Assembly: GCA_050246915.1 (NCBI GenBank)
Contig: JBFWVD010000005.1
Coordinates: 1-64,000, forward strand
From: JBFWVD01 sp050246915
GTDB lineage: Bacteria > Actinomycetota > Acidimicrobiia > Acidimicrobiales > Ilumatobacteraceae
Direction of reading: 5' to 3'
DNA: 64,000 bases
Shown here: piece by piece, positions 8,060 through 16,907 of the stretch
Layout: the number at the start of each line of letters is the position of its first letter
Numbering within the stretch: the stretch's first letter is position 1
Notes under the pieces: generated by a model
Databases searched by the model: none
What the model was told of the DNA's origin: nothing
Seen by the model: only the letters and a program-made list of their open reading frames with translations
Program-made: the position numbers and the translations under genes

Positions 8060-9517
8060 GTGCACCAACCGCCGAAAATCCTGATCCTCGGGTGTGGCTC
8101 CGTCGCCCAGTGCACGGTACCTCTTCTCCTGCGAGAGCAGATCGTTCCGCCGCACCACATCACGATCTTGGACATGGTCGACAACCGCCATCGCGTGGTT
8201 GAAGCCCTCGAGGCGGGCGTGAGTTACGTCGTCGGGCAGATCACTGCCGAGAACCTCCCGTCGATGCTGGGAGCGCATCTCGGAGCGGGCGATCTGTGCA
8301 TCGACCTGGCGTGGAACATCGATTGCTGCGAGATCCTCGAGTGGTGCCGTGATCACGGGGTCCGCTATCTCAACACCTCGGTCGAGGTGTGGGATCCCTA
8401 TACCGGAGCAGAGGCCACCGATCCGCTGGAGCGCACGCTGTACGTGCGCCACATGGCCATCCGACGCATGATCAACTCCTGGGGTCGCAACGACGGTCCG
8501 ACTGCGGTCGTGGAGCACGGCGCGAACCCGGGCTTGGTCAGCCACTTCGCCAAGCAGGCCCTGTCAGAGATCGCGCAATCGGTGTTGAGCGACTCGTTGC
8601 TCCCGGAGCGAGCCCCGGCCATCGAAGATGCGCTCACCTCGGAGCAGTTCAATCTCCTCGCCCATGAGCTCGGGGTGAAGGTCATCCACATCTCCGAGCG
8701 CGACACGCAGGTCTCGGCGTCACCCAAGCGCGTCGATGAGTTCGTGAACACCTGGTCGGTGGACGGCTTCTACGAAGAAGGCATCGCACCGGCCGAGCTG
8801 GGCTGGGGAACACACGAGACGTGGATGCCCCACGACGCATATCGTCATGGCCCCGAAGGACCGCAGAACCAGATCTGTCTCGCTCGCCCCGGGGCAGCGA
8901 CCTGGGTGCGGTCCTGGGTCCCGATGGGGGAGATCACGGGAATGGTCGTGCGCCACGGTGAGGCGTTCACCATGAGCGACACCCTCACCGTGTGGGACGG
9001 CGACCGGGCGCTGTATCGCCCGACCGTCCACTACGCGTACTGCCCCTCGGCCGACGCGGTCAGCTCCATCCACGAACTGCAGATGCGTCAATGGAACATG
9101 CAGTCGACCACGCGCATCTTGAACGACGAGATCGTGTCGGGCCGTGACGAGCTCGGCGTGCTGGTGATGGGCCATCCCTACAAGAGTTGGTGGACGGGCA
9201 GCCTCCTCGACATCGCCGAGGCCCGATCTCTCGTCCCGTCGCAGAACGCCACCACGCTCCAGGTCGCGGCGAGCATCTTGGGCTGCGTGTCGTGGATGAT
9301 GGCTCATCCCGACGAGGGAGTGCGGGTGCCCGACGATCTGCCGTGGCGGACGATCTTGGACGTGGCACGTCCCTACTTGGGTCCGATCTGGTCGGGGCCC
9401 TCGGACTGGGATCCGCTGTCCACTCGGGTCAACCTGTTCGCCGGCTTCGACCGGCGGGGCTTCGACGAGGCGGACCCGTGGCAGTTCCGCAACTTCCTCG
9501 TCGAGAACGGTTGCTGA
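8060..9517 (+). CDS. hss: homospermidine synthase
   Basis: A 485-aa enzyme of the saccharopine dehydrogenase-like fold. It forms homospermidine from putrescine and/or spermidine using NAD (EC 2.5.1.44). The N-terminal Rossmann motif is ILGCGSVAQCTVPLL. Diagnostic blocks known from bacterial HSS are present: GANPGLVSHFAKQAL, HISERDTQ, FVNTWSVDGFYEEG, PAELGWGTHETWMP and the C-terminal DPWQFRNFLVENG. Length is normal. The exceptionally strong SD implies high translation. It likely supplies the cell's polyamine. Confidence 0.9.
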   Translation: MHQPPKILILGCGSVAQCTVPLLLREQIVPPHHITILDMVDNRHRVVEALEAGVSYVVGQITAENLPSMLGAHLGAGDLCIDLAWNIDCCEILEWCRDHGVRYLNTSVEVWDPYTGAEATDPLERTLYVRHMAIRRMINSWGRNDGPTAVVEHGANPGLVSHFAKQALSEIAQSVLSDSLLPERAPAIEDALTSEQFNLLAHELGVKVIHISERDTQVSASPKRVDEFVNTWSVDGFYEEGIAPAELGWGTHETWMPHDAYRHGPEGPQNQICLARPGAATWVRSWVPMGEITGMVVRHGEAFTMSDTLTVWDGDRALYRPTVHYAYCPSADAVSSIHELQMRQWNMQSTTRILNDEIVSGRDELGVLVMGHPYKSWWTGSLLDIAEARSLVPSQNATTLQVAASILGCVSWMMAHPDEGVRVPDDLPWRTILDVARPYLGPIWSGPSDWDPLSTRVNLFAGFDRRGFDEADPWQFRNFLVENGC

Positions 9518-9588
9518 CACGACCCTGTCCGATGCGGGAGACTCTTCGAGCGGGTCGGTGACCCGTGTGATCTCGATGGGGGTGAGCG

Positions 9589-10413
9589 ATGCCGTCAGAC
9601 GCACGCATCTTGTTGGCTGAATTCGTGGGGACGTTCGTGTTGATGATGGGCGGACCAGGCTCGGCGATCCTCGCTGCTGACCGCATCGGGACCCTCGGCG
9701 TGGCTCTGGCGTTCGGGTTCTCGTTGCTGATCATGGCCTACGTCATCGGACCTGTCTCCGGTTGCCACATCAACCCTGCCGTGACCTTGGCCATGGCTCT
9801 GGCCAAGAGGGTGAAGCTCGGCCTGGTGCCGTTCTACGTCGTGGGCCAGTTGCTCGGAGCGCTGTTCGGCGGACTGGTCATCTATGCCATCGCCAATGGC
9901 AACAACGCGTTCGACGCCACCAACAACTTCGCCCAGAACGGATGGGGAGACAAGCTCGGCACCAACCCCTACGGCGTGGGCGCGGTGGCCTTGGTGGAGA
10001 TAGCGCTCACCGCGTTGTTGGTGTTCGTGGTGCTCACCACGACGAACAAGGACTTCAGCGCCGCGGTCAGCGGGTTGTCGGTCGGACTCACGCTCACGCT
10101 CATCCACCTCATCTCGATCCCGGTCGACAACACGAGCGTCAACCCGGCACGCAGCATCGGGGCGGCCGCGTTCGCCGGCAGCGACGCCCTCGGTCAACTC
10201 TGGGCGTTCATCGTGTTCCCACTCGTCGGGTCGCTGCTGGGGTTGATGTTGTGGCTCGGCGTGCACGAAGCAAGGCTCGAGGACACCCTGCTGGCCAACG
10301 ACGGCTTCATCGCCGTTCGCGACAACGCGGATCTCGTGGTGTTCGAAGCAGTCGACAAAGTGGAAGACGCCATCGACGCGGCAGCCAACCGCATCGAGCG
10401 AATCGGCGACTGA
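9589..10413 (+). CDS. aqpZ: aquaporin Z-like MIP channel
   Basis: A 274-aa six-helix channel with both NPA boxes, HINPAVTLAMALAKR and SVNPARSIGAAAF. The Arg after the second NPA belongs to the selectivity filter. Conserved starts AEFVGTFVLMMGGPGSA and VGQLLGALFGG support the family. The subtype (water versus small solutes) cannot be fixed by eye, but the spacing is AqpZ-like. A C-terminal tail of about 45 acidic residues (after HEARLEDTLL) is longer than in E. coli AqpZ. It is a lone gene between HSS and CarD. Confidence 0.88.
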   Translation: MPSDARILLAEFVGTFVLMMGGPGSAILAADRIGTLGVALAFGFSLLIMAYVIGPVSGCHINPAVTLAMALAKRVKLGLVPFYVVGQLLGALFGGLVIYAIANGNNAFDATNNFAQNGWGDKLGTNPYGVGAVALVEIALTALLVFVVLTTTNKDFSAAVSGLSVGLTLTLIHLISIPVDNTSVNPARSIGAAAFAGSDALGQLWAFIVFPLVGSLLGLMLWLGVHEARLEDTLLANDGFIAVRDNADLVVFEAVDKVEDAIDAAANRIERIGD

Positions 10414-10555
10414 TCGGCCCACGTCCGCAGATCTGGCCGAACCTCGAAGCTGATCTTGAACGGCCTGAATGGGGAGAGCGACCCGATGCGCGGTACCCTT
10501 GGGTCACGTCGCGACCTGTGTTGGATGGTCGCCCGTATCGGATCTCAGGAGAATC

Positions 10556-11077
10556 GTGGACTTTCAGGTCGGCGACACCGTCATCTACCCACAGCATGGG
10601 GCGTGCATCGTCGAAGGGATCCAGGCCAAGACGGCCTTCGGGATCACTCGCGATTACCTCATCCTCCGGGCCATCATCGGTGAGATGACCTTGTCGGTTC
10701 CTCTCGAGACAGCCGATGAGGTGGGCGTTCGCCCGCCGGTCGGCGCTGAAGAGCTCGACGATCTCGTCGCGGTGCTCTCCAAGCCCGACCCGCGCGTGCC
10801 GTCCAACTGGTCCCGTCGGTTCAAGAACCACCAAGAGAAGCTCAAGTCCGGCGACGTCTACCAGGTCGCTGAGGTGGTTCGGAACCTTGCCTCTCGCAAC
10901 CGCGACGCCGCGCTGTCGGCAGCCGAGCGCACGATGTACGAGCGGGCTCGCACCAACCTCGTGTCGGAGATCGCGCCGGCGTTGAAGGTGTCGGCCGAAG
11001 AGGCGGAAGCCTTCCTCGATGCCGCCCTCGAAAAGGGTGTCCTGCGCACACCGGCAGCGGCGGCGAAGAAGAAGTAG
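10556..11077 (+). CDS. carD: CarD-family RNA polymerase-binding regulator
   Basis: A 173-aa CarD protein, which binds the RNAP beta subunit and stabilises open complexes, notably at rRNA promoters. The N-terminal RNAP-interaction domain starts VDFQVGDTVIYPQHGACIV. The C-terminal helical DNA-binding domain contains SNWSRRFKNHQEKLKSGD and ERTMYERARTNLVSEIA. It ends in an Ala/Lys tail (TPAAAAKKK). GTG 10556 is chosen from the family N-terminus and an AGGAG 4 nt upstream. A strong hairpin terminator follows. Confidence 0.92.
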   Translation: MDFQVGDTVIYPQHGACIVEGIQAKTAFGITRDYLILRAIIGEMTLSVPLETADEVGVRPPVGAEELDDLVAVLSKPDPRVPSNWSRRFKNHQEKLKSGDVYQVAEVVRNLASRNRDAALSAAERTMYERARTNLVSEIAPALKVSAEEAEAFLDAALEKGVLRTPAAAAKKK

Positions 11078-11098
11078 CAACACCAGAATCGAACACCT

Positions 11099-11141
11099 GA
11101 GCTGATCGCGGCCAACGCCGCGGTCAGCTCGGTTTCGTTTT
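11099..11141 (+). terminator. rho-independent terminator after carD
   Basis: A 14-bp stem (11099-11112 with 11117-11130, one G-U wobble) has a CAAC loop. It is followed by GGTTTCGTTTT. This is the clearest intrinsic terminator of the window and separates carD from the convergent PDZ-Lon gene. Confidence 0.85.
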
Positions 11142-11196
11142 GGCGCCCGGTGTTTCGCGCCAGCTCAGATCTTCAGCACAGGTTCAGGGCGCTGGG

Positions 11197-12165
11197 TCAG
11201 GGTGCGGGCTCGACGTTGCCGCACAGCGAGCTCGTGCCACCGAGGCCGCACAGCTCCCACACGGCCTGCACGAGCGTCGACACGCCGATGACCCGCACGG
11301 TGTCGGGAGCGAAGGTGCGAGCCCACTCGGCGTCGGTGGCCGGAACGAGGATGACGTCGGCACCCTTGCGTACCGCGGCGCGGATCTTCTGCTCGTACCC
11401 GCCGACGCCGAGTACTTCACCCCATGCGGTGATCTCACCGGTGGCGGCCACGATCTTGCCGCCGGTCAGATCACCGGTCGTCATCTCGTCCACATCGGCG
11501 AGAGCGAGGAGCAGCCCGGCCGAAGGACCGTTCACGTCCTTGGTCCCGAGATCGGGGCGCAGAGCGAGCCAGGGCGACGGAGCCGACGTGCTCCCGGGTT
11601 CGGGCAGTACCGACGCCGGCTTGCCGTTCAACACCAGCCCGGCGAACGGATCTTCGGGATCGTCGGCAGTCAGCACCACATCGCGTGGAATGCCGTTGTC
11701 GAGGACCCGCAGGCGCACGGGCACGCCAGTGGCCAGTCGCTGTGCGACCTCTTCGAGGTCGAACAGGGCCCCATCGGCGTCGGCCAACACGTCGCCGCTC
11801 GTGAGACCGGCGCGCTCGGCCGCCGAGCCGGGCTCGACGTCTGCCACCACGAACGGGTCGCCGACGGCTCGAAGCGCCGCAGACCAGGCCAGTATCTTCG
11901 ATGTCGTCATGGTGCCGGGCTCGAGGCCCATAGCGACGTCGGCGTGCCTGCCCAGCAGCGCCTCACCGACGAAGCGCGATCGGAGCCGCGCGGACAGAAC
12001 GAGGTACTGCGGGGGCCGGGCAGCCCCGGGCTCAGCTGGCAACTCGAGAACGGTGGCGCCGCCGCCCACGATCATCTGTCCGTTGGTGGGAAGGAAGAGG
12101 CTCACCCCCGCCAGGGACAATGCCAAGGTGGGCGCGACGATCCTGCGGCGTCTCGGTCTCGTCAC
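11197..12165 (-). CDS. membrane-anchored PDZ and Lon-type serine protease (YlbL-like)
   Basis: A 322-aa protein with an N-terminal membrane anchor (9-27), a PDZ domain (about 105-165; ADVEPGSAAERAGLTSGDVL) and a C-terminal S16 Lon protease domain. The catalytic Ser215 lies in VNGPSAGLLLAL and Lys260 in GGYEQK, so the Ser-Lys dyad is intact. There is no ATPase domain. B. subtilis YlbL has this architecture and is linked to removal of a cell-division inhibitor. It is the last gene of the reverse-strand run, 99 bp after proA. Confidence 0.88.
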   Translation of the reverse strand: MTRPRRRRIVAPTLALSLAGVSLFLPTNGQMIVGGGATVLELPAEPGAARPPQYLVLSARLRSRFVGEALLGRHADVAMGLEPGTMTTSKILAWSAALRAVGDPFVVADVEPGSAAERAGLTSGDVLADADGALFDLEEVAQRLATGVPVRLRVLDNGIPRDVVLTADDPEDPFAGLVLNGKPASVLPEPGSTSAPSPWLALRPDLGTKDVNGPSAGLLLALADVDEMTTGDLTGGKIVAATGEITAWGEVLGVGGYEQKIRAAVRKGADVILVPATDAEWARTFAPDTVRVIGVSTLVQAVWELCGLGGTSSLCGNVEPAP

Positions 12166-12264
12166 GGCGGTGAGTCTTTCGGCCCACGCGCTGGGGATAT
12201 CCCCTTGATCAGGTCAAGAACGCCGCCGCGCCCGAACTCGGCTCTCGCTCACGCCCAGTTGGGG

Positions 12265-13776
12265 TCAGCGGTGCAGATCGGCGTCGCTCTGACGGACTCG
12301 GGTGCGCACGGTGTAGACCGAATCGCCCGACAGCACGGCGCTGCGACCGAACAGGCGGCCATGCTCCCAATTCGACAGTCCCAGTTCCGGCCGGTCAAGT
12401 GCGAACTGCCCATCCACCCACCGGGTGAACCCATCACCCACGAACGGCGCGTCCACCTCGGACCAGAACTGCTCCTGCTCGTCGGCGTCGGTCGATATGA
12501 GCGAAGCGACCAACCGGGGGCTGTAGGTGTTGAACGCGTCGATGGCCGCGGCGACATCGGCCACGACGTGGAGCGTGAGCTCGGGGCTCTCCTCCCATTC
12601 CCATTCACGACCCAGCAACTCCTCCCGGAGCAATTCGGCTTGCGTCTCCTCGACCGGCCCGCCGGCACGGGTGATGGGGAGCGTGGTCGTGAACCACTGC
12701 GACGGCACGTAGTGCTCTGCCGCCTTGGTGACGTGCAGCTTCGGGTTGCTCGATCGCCGATGCGCCGCCCGCTCGAGCACATCGAGGAGCACGGGTACCA
12801 GCGTTGGAGCAGCGCCCGCGGTGATGCAGCACACGTTCAAGGTGTTGCACACCTTGCGATCGAGCGAGTGATAGGCGACCGACGCGAAGCGATCGGCGTC
12901 TGCATTCTCAGTGGCCACGATCCACGCGCCACCGGTGCCGTGCAGGCTCACGGCCAGTCCAGCTTGACGGGCCACCGCGCCGAGTTGGTCGACCGCCTCG
13001 CCCGAACCGCGGGCGACGGCCAGAGCGAGTCGAGGATCGGAGAACAGGGCCCAACCCGTCGCCCTCGATGGTGAGTCGAGGAGCCGAACGGCACCTGCGG
13101 GGAGGCCCGACGCGGCGAGCGACGGTTCGACGGCGTGGGTGATGATCGCCCGTGCCGTGCCCAGGGCGTCGCTGCCGATGCGGAACACGACGGTGTTGCC
13201 GCTGCGCAGCACCCCGGTGGCATCGGCGAACACGTTGGGCCGACCCTCGAACACGAAGCCGACCACTCCGACACCGGCGGCGCGCTGCTCGACCGTCCAA
13301 CCGGCGTGTTCGATCCGTTCGAGGACGACGTCACGTCGGCTGGGCGCATCTCGCCACATGCGCAGTCCGGCGATCATGTCGGCCCGCATCTTGTCCGACA
13401 GGACCAGTCGGGTGGTCGATCGGCCCCTGGCCGAGGCCTCGGCGACATCGAGCGCGTTGGCCGCGAGGATCGGAGCGAACGACGTGTCGTCGGCGAGGCG
13501 ATCGGCGAAGTGGCCGTAGAACGCCGAGATCGAAGCGTCGTCGGCATTGCCCAACGCGGCGAACGCGGTCGAGGCATCGCTCACCGCGTCGGACACCAGT
13601 GCGTGCTCGGCGGCGGGGATGTGGAGCAGATGTCCGGTGGACTGGACGACCACGAGGCGATCACCAGGCTGGAAGGCCTCGGCCAACTCCGGGGACACCC
13701 TGGCGATCTGGTTGCCGCCGAAGATCACGGGGGTGCCGGCACTCAGTGCGGTCAGCGGCTCGTTCGCGGTTGCCAT
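12265..13776 (-). CDS. proA: gamma-glutamyl phosphate reductase (ProA), N-terminally extended
   Basis: This enzyme reduces glutamyl-5-phosphate to glutamate-5-semialdehyde in proline synthesis. The aldehyde dehydrogenase fold is evident from GVVGFVFEGRPNVFADAT, FRIGSDALGTARAI and the catalytic Cys310 in RKVCNTLNV. At 503 aa it is about 85 residues longer than usual ProA. The extra part is mainly an N-terminal segment with beta-rich VIFGGNQIARVSPELAEAF of unclear role. ATG 13776 (MATANEPL) avoids overlap with the upstream gene. No proB is seen in the window. Confidence 0.8.
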   Translation of the reverse strand: MATANEPLTALSAGTPVIFGGNQIARVSPELAEAFQPGDRLVVVQSTGHLLHIPAAEHALVSDAVSDASTAFAALGNADDASISAFYGHFADRLADDTSFAPILAANALDVAEASARGRSTTRLVLSDKMRADMIAGLRMWRDAPSRRDVVLERIEHAGWTVEQRAAGVGVVGFVFEGRPNVFADATGVLRSGNTVVFRIGSDALGTARAIITHAVEPSLAASGLPAGAVRLLDSPSRATGWALFSDPRLALAVARGSGEAVDQLGAVARQAGLAVSLHGTGGAWIVATENADADRFASVAYHSLDRKVCNTLNVCCITAGAAPTLVPVLLDVLERAAHRRSSNPKLHVTKAAEHYVPSQWFTTTLPITRAGGPVEETQAELLREELLGREWEWEESPELTLHVVADVAAAIDAFNTYSPRLVASLISTDADEQEQFWSEVDAPFVGDGFTRWVDGQFALDRPELGLSNWEHGRLFGRSAVLSGDSVYTVRTRVRQSDADLHR

Positions 13777-13783
13777 ATGGCCA

Positions 13784-14800
13784 TTATGGTCCGGCGACAT
13801 CGTCCGGGTGGGAGGCCGCATACTCCGACGCGTCAATTGGGTTTGACGCGCGGTATCCGACGGGAAGCCGGATGTCCCCAGCGGCGGACCCTACGAACAC
13901 CTGCCACGCGTGGTAGCCGATGTAGGCCTCGGGATGCGCAGCGAGGTGCCCGGCGTAGGCAGTCACGGCGGCCACGTAGGGCTTCGACGGGTTGTACTGG
14001 TTCAGGGCCTTGGCCATGTTCGAGGGACCACCGCTGGCAGCGAGGTAGCGGGCAGCTCCGATGATCGCGTCATGGGGATCGTGGATGTCACCGGTGCAGC
14101 ACGACGCCCAGGTGGACGGGAGGAACTGCATGGGGCCCTGAGCTCCAGCTGTCGACGTTCCTCTGATCCGTCCCATGCGCGTCTCTTGCAGATTGATGGC
14201 GGCCAGGTAGTTCCAACCGATACCGGTCAGTTGCTCGGCCTCGCGGTAGTAGCTCACCAGGGCGGCCGCTGGTTCAGGATCAGCGATCTCCCATGCGGGC
14301 AGCGTCGGCGACGCAGGGCGCGGGCCCAGTTCGATTGCTCGCGCGGTGGCCACCTGACGCGCCGCCACGATGGGCGCGATCACGGCACGATGGTCGGCGG
14401 AGAGGTACCCGAGGACCTGATCGTCCCATGCCGAGTTCCTCGCCAGAGCCCGCAACGCCAACTGCATGAGCATCCCGGCGTGCGCTCGCGCATCGGTGGC
14501 GGAGAGATCGGAGTTCAACAACGCGAGCGACGCGGTGAGTGTGCTCGCGATCGACTCAGGGCTGATCGGGCCGGGGAGCACTGTTGGGGGAGCGCTCGTT
14601 GCCGCTGCCATGGTGACCGTCGATGACGTCGGAGCTGTGGCGGCCGATGTCGAGGTGACGTTGCTCGGGTTGCCCGGCGCTCCAATGGTGGTGCCGGTCG
14701 ATGACGAGATGGGAGTCGGCCCGCTCGTGGAGGAACTGCACGCCGTCATGGCGGCGGTACACACGATCGCGGAGAACGATCGACGCGCGCGCCTCGCCAT
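13784..14800 (-). CDS. lytic transglycosylase lipoprotein
   Basis: A 338-aa protein with a lipobox (AMTACSS) and a Thr/Ser/Ala-rich linker, then a soluble lytic transglycosylase domain. The probable catalytic Glu lies in AAINLQETRMG, followed by GAQGPMQFLPSTWASCC and ALNQYNPSKPYVAAVTAYAG, which are typical SLT blocks. It cleaves the MurNAc-GlcNAc bond in peptidoglycan outside the membrane. ATG 14800 is chosen so that the signal peptide begins MARRARR. It lies 2 bp after the preceding gene, within an operon-like run. Confidence 0.82.
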   Translation of the reverse strand: MARRARRSFSAIVCTAAMTACSSSTSGPTPISSSTGTTIGAPGNPSNVTSTSAATAPTSSTVTMAAATSAPPTVLPGPISPESIASTLTASLALLNSDLSATDARAHAGMLMQLALRALARNSAWDDQVLGYLSADHRAVIAPIVAARQVATARAIELGPRPASPTLPAWEIADPEPAAALVSYYREAEQLTGIGWNYLAAINLQETRMGRIRGTSTAGAQGPMQFLPSTWASCCTGDIHDPHDAIIGAARYLAASGGPSNMAKALNQYNPSKPYVAAVTAYAGHLAAHPEAYIGYHAWQVFVGSAAGDIRLPVGYRASNPIDASEYAASHPDDVAGP

Positions 14801-14802
14801 CG

Positions 14803-15540
14803 TCAGAACGGCGCCAGCGCCGGCAGCCCGGCGCCCGAGAGGGAGCGGCAACCGTGACCCTCGCCGCGCCCGAGCAGCCAGGCCATCAGATCACCGGCAG
14901 ATCCAGTGATCACCTCGTCCGACAACGAACCAGGGCCGCTACCAGCGATGGTCCAGCGACGATGATCCAGTTCGACCTGGAAGCCGACGTCTACGGCCCG
15001 CAACCGACCCTCGATGAAGTCGAGCAGCCGGTGTGCTGCGGCGATCGGGATGTCCGCGAACCCGGACCCTGCGTCCAGGTCGACGTGATGGATCTCGACT
15101 TCGGTGAGGCGCATGAGGGGAATGACCGACGCGGCTCTCGGGTCGCTGTCGACGTCGCCGGGGGTGGTGATGATCGGGCGACTCCAAGCGTTGTCAGGGA
15201 GCGCTGCGAGATCGATGCGCAGTCGCTCTGTTGCCGCTTCGAGATCGGCGGTGATGACTTCGAGGCTCCGCTCGGGGGCCGTGGCGATATCGGCGGCGCG
15301 TACCGCTCTGCTGGGATACATGCGCGCTGGCGTACCGGTGCGTGCCCACAGCAATAGGTTGCGCAGTCCGTCGGCGTTGCGGGCCAGGTGCACGAGGACG
15401 TGTGCCCGACTCCAGTCCGGGAGCGCGGAGCGCTCACGCAACGCGGTGTCGCTCAACGATGCGAGCGTCGACAGGAGGCGGGCCGACGCATCGTCGACCA
15501 GAGCAATGAGCTCATCCACATCAGCGGGTCGTTCGGTCAT
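14803..15540 (-). CDS. mycothiol-dependent maleylpyruvate isomerase-like (DinB-fold) protein
   Basis: A 245-aa member of the actinobacterial maleylpyruvate isomerase N-terminal / DinB-like family. The four-helix region includes LPDWSRAHVLVHLARNADGL and LTEVEIHHVDLDAG, whose His residues form the usual metal site. A C-terminal small domain carries SAGDLMAWLLGRG. Members perform mycothiol-dependent isomerisations, but many have unknown substrates. ATG 15540 overlaps the preceding SnoaL gene by 4 bp (ATGA), so the two are translationally coupled. Confidence 0.8.
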   Translation of the reverse strand: MTERPADVDELIALVDDASARLLSTLASLSDTALRERSALPDWSRAHVLVHLARNADGLRNLLLWARTGTPARMYPSRAVRAADIATAPERSLEVITADLEAATERLRIDLAALPDNAWSRPIITTPGDVDSDPRAASVIPLMRLTEVEIHHVDLDAGSGFADIPIAAAHRLLDFIEGRLRAVDVGFQVELDHRRWTIAGSGPGSLSDEVITGSAGDLMAWLLGRGEGHGCRSLSGAGLPALAPF

Positions 15541-16034
15541 GGGAACGGTCGATGGATGACGTCGTCGGGCGTGGGCTTGGCGACCGTGAACCCAGGCATC
15601 CACTCCATGAGGGGCTCGCAGGGATCGACCCGTTGGAACGAGAACGCGCACACGCGATCGGCGATCGCCCATCGCCCGTCTCGGCGCTCGAATCGATCGA
15701 CGTATCGCAAGCCCACGGTGTAGTCGCGCACTGGCTTGGTCGTGGTTGCTCGGACGCGATGGAACGCGAGTGTGTAAGCCTCGCTGTGCGCAACGTCACC
15801 TTCGACATCGATGAGGACGTTGGCGATCACGTGCATGGTCTGTTCGTATCGCTGCAGCCCGATGGTGATGAACTCGATGAAGTCGTCTACGCCTCCCATG
15901 AAGTTGCCATGGTCGTCGGTGGCGTCAGGGTGGTAGCACGATCGCACCAGATCGAAGTCCCGGCGATCCACACCGCGGCAATAGCGGTACAGGACGTTGC
16001 GGATCTCGTGTTCGTCGTCGTAGCGACTGCTCAT
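15537..16034 (-). CDS. SnoaL-like (NTF2-fold) protein
   Basis: A 165-aa NTF2-like protein with the SnoaL_4 opening DEHEIRNVLYRYCRGVDRRD, a cone-shaped alpha+beta fold and VRDYTVGLRYVDRFERRDGR near the end. The family includes polyketide cyclases and ring-hydroxylating dioxygenase beta-like proteins. The substrate cannot be inferred. It overlaps the dienelactone hydrolase stop and the maleylpyruvate isomerase-like start by 4 bp each. The three genes therefore probably act in one catabolic step set. Confidence 0.8.
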   Translation of the reverse strand: MSSRYDDEHEIRNVLYRYCRGVDRRDFDLVRSCYHPDATDDHGNFMGGVDDFIEFITIGLQRYEQTMHVIANVLIDVEGDVAHSEAYTLAFHRVRATTTKPVRDYTVGLRYVDRFERRDGRWAIADRVCAFSFQRVDPCEPLMEWMPGFTVAKPTPDDVIHRPFP

Positions 16035-16903
16035 GACGTCATCTCCTCGAGGAGCTTGTGGCGGAACAGATCGAGCACCGCGTCGAGCGCTCGGCGGGTC
16101 GGCTCGCCCGGTTCATCAACGAGCGAGACGGTGAGGACCGAGTGGTGCTTCGACATCGGCGCGGTCGGGTTTCCGTCTCGTTGATCGAGCTCCACGGCCA
16201 CGAACCCGTCGCCGAGTCGCTCGCGCAGCATGGCGAATCGATCGGCGGGGACCGTCGGATCACCGTTGAACCGCAGCCCCAGCACCTGGAGTCCTTCAGC
16301 AGCACAGCGATCGGCCACCGAAGCGATCGTGGCGTCACTCGAGTCGATGCTGCGGCGATGGCGCTTGGAGACGGGGAACGGCAATGCCGGTTGCGACAAC
16401 ACCGGTGCGATGACCGCGCGGTTCGTGGCCATCGCCAACGCGAACCCGCCGGTGAGGCACATGCCGACCACACCGACACCGGGACCGCCACATCGCTCGT
16501 GCTCCTTGGTGGCCAGCGCGTTCAACCACGACACGATCGGCGATGACTTCCCCGCCGCGAAGGCGGTGAACTCGCGGCTGATGCACACCTTCGTCAACGA
16601 CGACATCGTGTACGTGATCATGCCGAGCTTGCCCTTGGCCATCGGGTCCTTGCCCGGCACACCGAACAGATCGGGGAGGACCGCAGTGCAGCCCATCGCC
16701 ACGACACGATCGGCGAATCCGACGACCATGGGCGAGATGCCGGGGATCTCGGTGATCACGATCACCGCTGGGCCGTGACCTCTTCGGTACACGTCGTGAA
16801 GGCGCCCGTCCCACTCGAACGATTCGCGCTGATACGTCGCGAGGTCGCCCGACGGTGCCGATGTACGACGGCGGGACGGTTCGGAGTCGCTCATCTCCGC
16901 CAT
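16031..16903 (-). CDS. dienelactone hydrolase family protein
   Basis: A 290-aa alpha/beta hydrolase of the DLH type. The nucleophile is Cys in VGVVGMCLTGGFALAM. The acid lies near FNGDPTVPADR and the His in MSKHHSVLT. A long N-terminal section (HGPAVIVITEIPGISP) covers the first strands. The family cleaves dienelactones or related esters. ATG 16903 is used; ATG 16894 is also possible. It follows CobQ by 4 bp and precedes SnoaL with overlap, which suggests an aromatic or lactone breakdown context. Confidence 0.82.
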   Translation of the reverse strand: MAEMSDSEPSRRRTSAPSGDLATYQRESFEWDGRLHDVYRRGHGPAVIVITEIPGISPMVVGFADRVVAMGCTAVLPDLFGVPGKDPMAKGKLGMITYTMSSLTKVCISREFTAFAAGKSSPIVSWLNALATKEHERCGGPGVGVVGMCLTGGFALAMATNRAVIAPVLSQPALPFPVSKRHRRSIDSSDATIASVADRCAAEGLQVLGLRFNGDPTVPADRFAMLRERLGDGFVAVELDQRDGNPTAPMSKHHSVLTVSLVDEPGEPTRRALDAVLDLFRHKLLEEMTS

Positions 16904-16907
16904 CTCA

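Noticed and set aside
11140..13074. 644-aa forward open frame
   Set aside because: It is antisense to the PDZ-Lon and ProA genes, both of which have intact catalytic motifs. Composition is typical of shadow frames.
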